A stretch of DNA of 6,806 nucleotides, taken from CAZHJG01 sp964533425 (GTDB taxonomy: Bacteria; Patescibacteriota; Saccharimonadia; Saccharimonadales; UBA4665). The notes under the pieces were generated by a model that worked only from the letters and a program-made list of their open reading frames with translations, made no database searches and was not told the DNA's origin. How positions within the stretch are numbered: position 1 is the stretch's first letter; the number at the start of each line of letters is the position of its first letter. The stretch lies in the NCBI GenBank assembly GCA_964533425.1, contig CAZHJG010000042.1, positions 1 through 6,806 on the forward strand, in the 5' to 3' direction. A program made the position numbers and the translations under genes. Of the stretch, positions 5,332-6,806 are shown piece after piece.

Positions 5332-5361
5332 ATTATACGCCTCCCGACTCCCTACTGTAAC
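5332..5361 (-). promoter_or_regulatory. Promoter overlapping the sipW-like stop codon, leaderless
   Basis: The -10 is a perfect TATAAT (5332-5337) containing the TAA stop of the signal peptidase gene. GTTACA (5356-5361), 18 bp upstream, matches TTGACA at four of six positions. The distance from -10 to the ATG is 6 nt, so transcription should start at the ATG itself. Confidence 0.55.
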
Positions 5362-5896
5362 CCCGAGCCCGATACAGTGGTTGTCTAAAGTGCCGGCTCA
5401 GCCTGGTGAACTCGGTCTGTAGTACTACCGCGGCTGGCACACCAACCAGCACGCTGAGCAAGATTGGGTGTTGTAAGCCATCAAGAACATGGCCCAAATG
5501 AGGTGCTATCGCACTTACCCGGCCGTCAACCGTGCTGGCTGTAATTGGCGCGTCTTTGAACCCGGTGACGTCACCGGCCGTAACTAACCTGTCGTGCCGG
5601 AAGCTGATGCCGACCAGGCGATGCGAAATAATCAGACGTGGATTGACCGAGCTGTGGTAGCTTATGATGTCGCCCACATGTAGCTGCGTGGCTTCCACCG
5701 GCTTGATGAGTAGTGCGTCGCCCGGCTGGAATACCGGTGCCATGCTGGCCGATTGCACGCTGAGCAGCCGCTCGCCCTCGGCCCGGAGCACCGTCAGCCA
5801 GGCAGCAAACATCAGGAACGACACCAGCAGCGCACCCGCCAAGCCTCGGGCCGCCTGCCGGGCCAGCCAAACCCCTTTAATTAGCGACCGCCTCAC
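5333..5896 (-). CDS. SipW-like (S26B, ER-type) signal peptidase I
   Basis: This membrane serine protease removes signal peptides on the outer face of the cytoplasmic membrane. Counting from GTG 5896, a basic N-terminus precedes a membrane helix (about 19-37, containing LAGALLVSFLMFAAWLTVL). Then come the nucleophile motif SASMAPVFQPGD with Ser51, the substrate-cleft strand VGDIISYHS, and SHRLVGI with His92 in place of the usual bacterial lysine. TAGDVTGFKD (Asp109, Asp115) and a second membrane helix (about 145-160) follow. Ser/His rather than Ser/Lys marks the S26B group to which Bacillus SipW belongs, and 187 residues is close to SipW. In-frame starts up to 5992 would overlap the upstream gene by up to 116 nt. 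GTG 5896 keeps the overlap to 20 nt and gives a natural N-terminus, although I see no good Shine-Dalgarno site. Its probable substrate is the TasA-like protein just upstream. Confidence 0.87.
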   Translation of the reverse strand: MRRSLIKGVWLARQAARGLAGALLVSFLMFAAWLTVLRAEGERLLSVQSASMAPVFQPGDALLIKPVEATQLHVGDIISYHSSVNPRLIISHRLVGISFRHDRLVTAGDVTGFKDAPITASTVDGRVSAIAPHLGHVLDGLQHPILLSVLVGVPAAVVLQTEFTRLSRHFRQPLYRARGYSRESGGV

Positions 5897-6458
5897 CGGT
5901 AAAGGCCAGGTCAATATTGCCAAGCGTGGCGCTGGAGCCGCTGACCGCATCGGCGGCCATCTGCGCCTGAATGGTGAACTGCTGAGCGACATTGGGATTT
6001 AGCTGGCTCGGTGAAGTCAGGCTGAGGCCACCACCGTTGGCGGCAGCTATGAGTGCACTGAGGCTGAAGGTTTGTGGCGTGCCAACGCTGGGTGTTACGA
6101 TCACGCTGACTTTGCTAAGATCGACATTATCCGGATTACTGACCGGGCTGGTCAAGGCCAGCTTCAGCGTTAGCGGCGCGCCACCAGCGTTTTTCAAGAA
6201 GAAGCTACGGCCACCGACGGGCGTCGGTGAGCCGCCGGGCACCAGGTTCGAAAAAGTGAAACCGGCCTGTGAATTGGCATAACTGACGCCGTCCGCGCTG
6301 ATTTGGAGATTAGCGGTCGCGGTTTGAATAGTGTTGCCCGTCAGCTTGATTTGCTGGCTTTGCAAAATGGCAAATGTCACACCGGTGAGCGTGATGGCGA
6401 CCGCGGCCGTTGCTAAAACAGCCCGACCGATGACTCTGTAGCTATTGGTCCGATGCAT
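5877..6458 (-). CDS. TasA/camelysin-like exported protein with SipW-type signal peptide
   Basis: This is a probable secreted or surface protein of the TasA/CalY group, members of which form extracellular fibres in Bacillus. The signal peptide has a basic start (MHRTNSYRVIGR) and hydrophobic core (about 13-30). It ends GVTFA, with likely cleavage after Ala30, then ILQSQQIKLTGNTIQTATANLQIS. This follows the TasA layout around the cleavage site (TWA, a short charged or polar stretch, then F/I..GT/TANL.L). FTFSNLVPGGSPTPVGGRSFFLKNAGGAPLTLKL (67-100) is the typical core: a 'N L P G' turn followed by a strand and 'KN.G..P'. The mature part is rich in Thr, Ser, Gly and Asn and has no cysteine. The total of 193 residues is ordinary for the group. 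An AGGAGG site 4 nt before the ATG predicts strong translation. It overlaps the signal peptidase gene. Assembly into fibres is inference. Confidence 0.82.
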   Translation of the reverse strand: MHRTNSYRVIGRAVLATAAVAITLTGVTFAILQSQQIKLTGNTIQTATANLQISADGVSYANSQAGFTFSNLVPGGSPTPVGGRSFFLKNAGGAPLTLKLALTSPVSNPDNVDLSKVSVIVTPSVGTPQTFSLSALIAAANGGGLSLTSPSQLNPNVAQQFTIQAQMAADAVSGSSATLGNIDLAFTGEAVAN

Positions 6459-6480
6459 GGTTCCTCCTGTGATTAACAGG
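6459..6480 (-). promoter_or_regulatory. Strong ribosome site of the TasA-like gene with an adjoining hairpin
   Basis: AGGAGG (6463-6468) lies 4 nt before the ATG, the strongest Shine-Dalgarno site in the window. CCTGT (6476-6480) and ACAGG (6466-6470) form a perfect 5-bp stem with a 5-nt loop that includes half of the AGGAGG, so translation could be mildly modulated. No convincing promoter or terminator was found in the rest of the gap back to the HRDC gene stop (6481-6622). Confidence 0.5.
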
Positions 6481-6622
6481 TTTTCAGCATGGCAGCCGGC
6501 TTCGAGGCGGTCAAATTTTTTGGCAAGTTAATTCAGCAACAAACGAACTTTGTTATGTAGATTTTCCCTTTTTACCCCCGTTAATCAGGACGCGTAAGAG
6601 GATGCGGGCGTTTAAGCAATTT

Positions 6623-6806
6623 TTAAGAAGCCGCTTGGTGCGCCGCCACGATAGCCAGAATATCCGTACCATATGCTTCGACCTTCCGGCTGCCGAAACC
6701 CGGTACGGCCAGCAGCTGAGCGGCCGTGGCTGGTGGCCGAGCAGCAACTGCCTCCAGCGCCGTGTTGTGAGCAATAAGGTAAGCGGGAATATGCTCAGCC
6801 TGGGCC
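6623..6806 (-). CDS. HRDC-domain protein, C-terminal fragment (RecQ/UvrD-type helicase?)
   Basis: Only the last 60 residues are in the window; the gene continues beyond the edge, so its start is missing. The frame reads AEHIPAYLIAHNTALEAVAARPPATAAQLLAVPGFGSRKVEAYGTDILAIV and ends in TAA. This is the C-terminal half of an HRDC domain: the P-Y/F-I-x-N/D-T/A-L helix, a second helix with R.P.T, then the hallmark LL.VPGFG..K...YG turn and final helix. HRDC domains bind nucleic acid and sit at the C-terminus of RecQ and some UvrD-like helicases and of RNase D. Ending about 10 residues after the domain fits RecQ or an Actinobacteria-type UvrD; which one cannot be decided without the helicase part. 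A separate longer reading in another frame over the same bases (6553-6774) has no protein-like character. Confidence 0.82.
   Translation of the reverse strand, partial: AQAEHIPAYLIAHNTALEAVAARPPATAAQLLAVPGFGSRKVEAYGTDILAIVAAHQAAS

Noticed and set aside
5897..5992. An N-terminal extension of the signal peptidase to the ATG at 5992
   Set aside because: It would overlap the TasA-like gene by 116 nt and add a Pro/Arg-rich stretch unlike signal peptidases. GTG at 5896 gives a normal N-terminus.
6553..6774. A 73-codon minus-strand reading rich in Arg, Leu and Trp
   Set aside because: It overlaps the HRDC frame, which has clear domain motifs and its own stop at 6623. The composition is that of an off-frame translation.

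Overview
This window looks like chromosomal DNA from a bacterium with a compact, gene-dense genome, moderate to high GC and the standard code (TGA is a stop in the metallo-hydrolase gene). All twelve genes read on the minus strand, many separated by only a few bases. ATG, GTG and TTG starts are all used, and several genes seem to start without a Shine-Dalgarno site directly behind a TATAAT box. Small genome style, an ER-type signal peptidase with a TasA-like protein, a NYN nuclease, GlmR/YvcK and Actinobacteria-flavoured redox enzymes suggest Patescibacteria/Candidatus Saccharibacteria. This is inference of moderate confidence; Actinomycetota or Chloroflexota are not excluded.

In the direction of transcription (high to low coordinates), the window opens with the C-terminal end of an HRDC-domain protein, probably a RecQ- or UvrD-type helicase. 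Next is a secretion module: a TasA/camelysin-like exported protein overlapping its probable dedicated SipW-type (S26B) signal peptidase. A 72-residue hydrophobic protein and a NYN-domain (LabA/DUF88) ribonuclease follow, each with a -10-like hexamer exactly 6 nt before its ATG.

The middle is a block of small-molecule or redox enzymes: a VOC protein, a flavodoxin-fold FMN reductase coupled to it, a UlaG-like metallo-beta-lactamase-fold hydrolase and an aldo/keto reductase coupled to that. The two pairs have separate promoters. Detoxification or redox housekeeping is a reasonable guess, but no substrate can be read from the sequence.

Between the aldo/keto reductase and yvcK/glmR lies a roughly 140-bp non-coding element made of degenerate heptanucleotides (consensus GTTTACC) in two inverted arms. 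The window ends with two small unrecognised genes in one operon. Their promoter is near-consensus, apparently leaderless, and lies inside a perfect 10-bp inverted repeat that looks like an operator.

The strongest leads are the TasA-like/SipW module in a probable ultrasmall bacterium, the inverted heptad-repeat element, and the recurrent leaderless start architecture. No RNA gene, CRISPR array, insertion sequence or attachment site was seen, and no gap between genes exceeds 300 bases.
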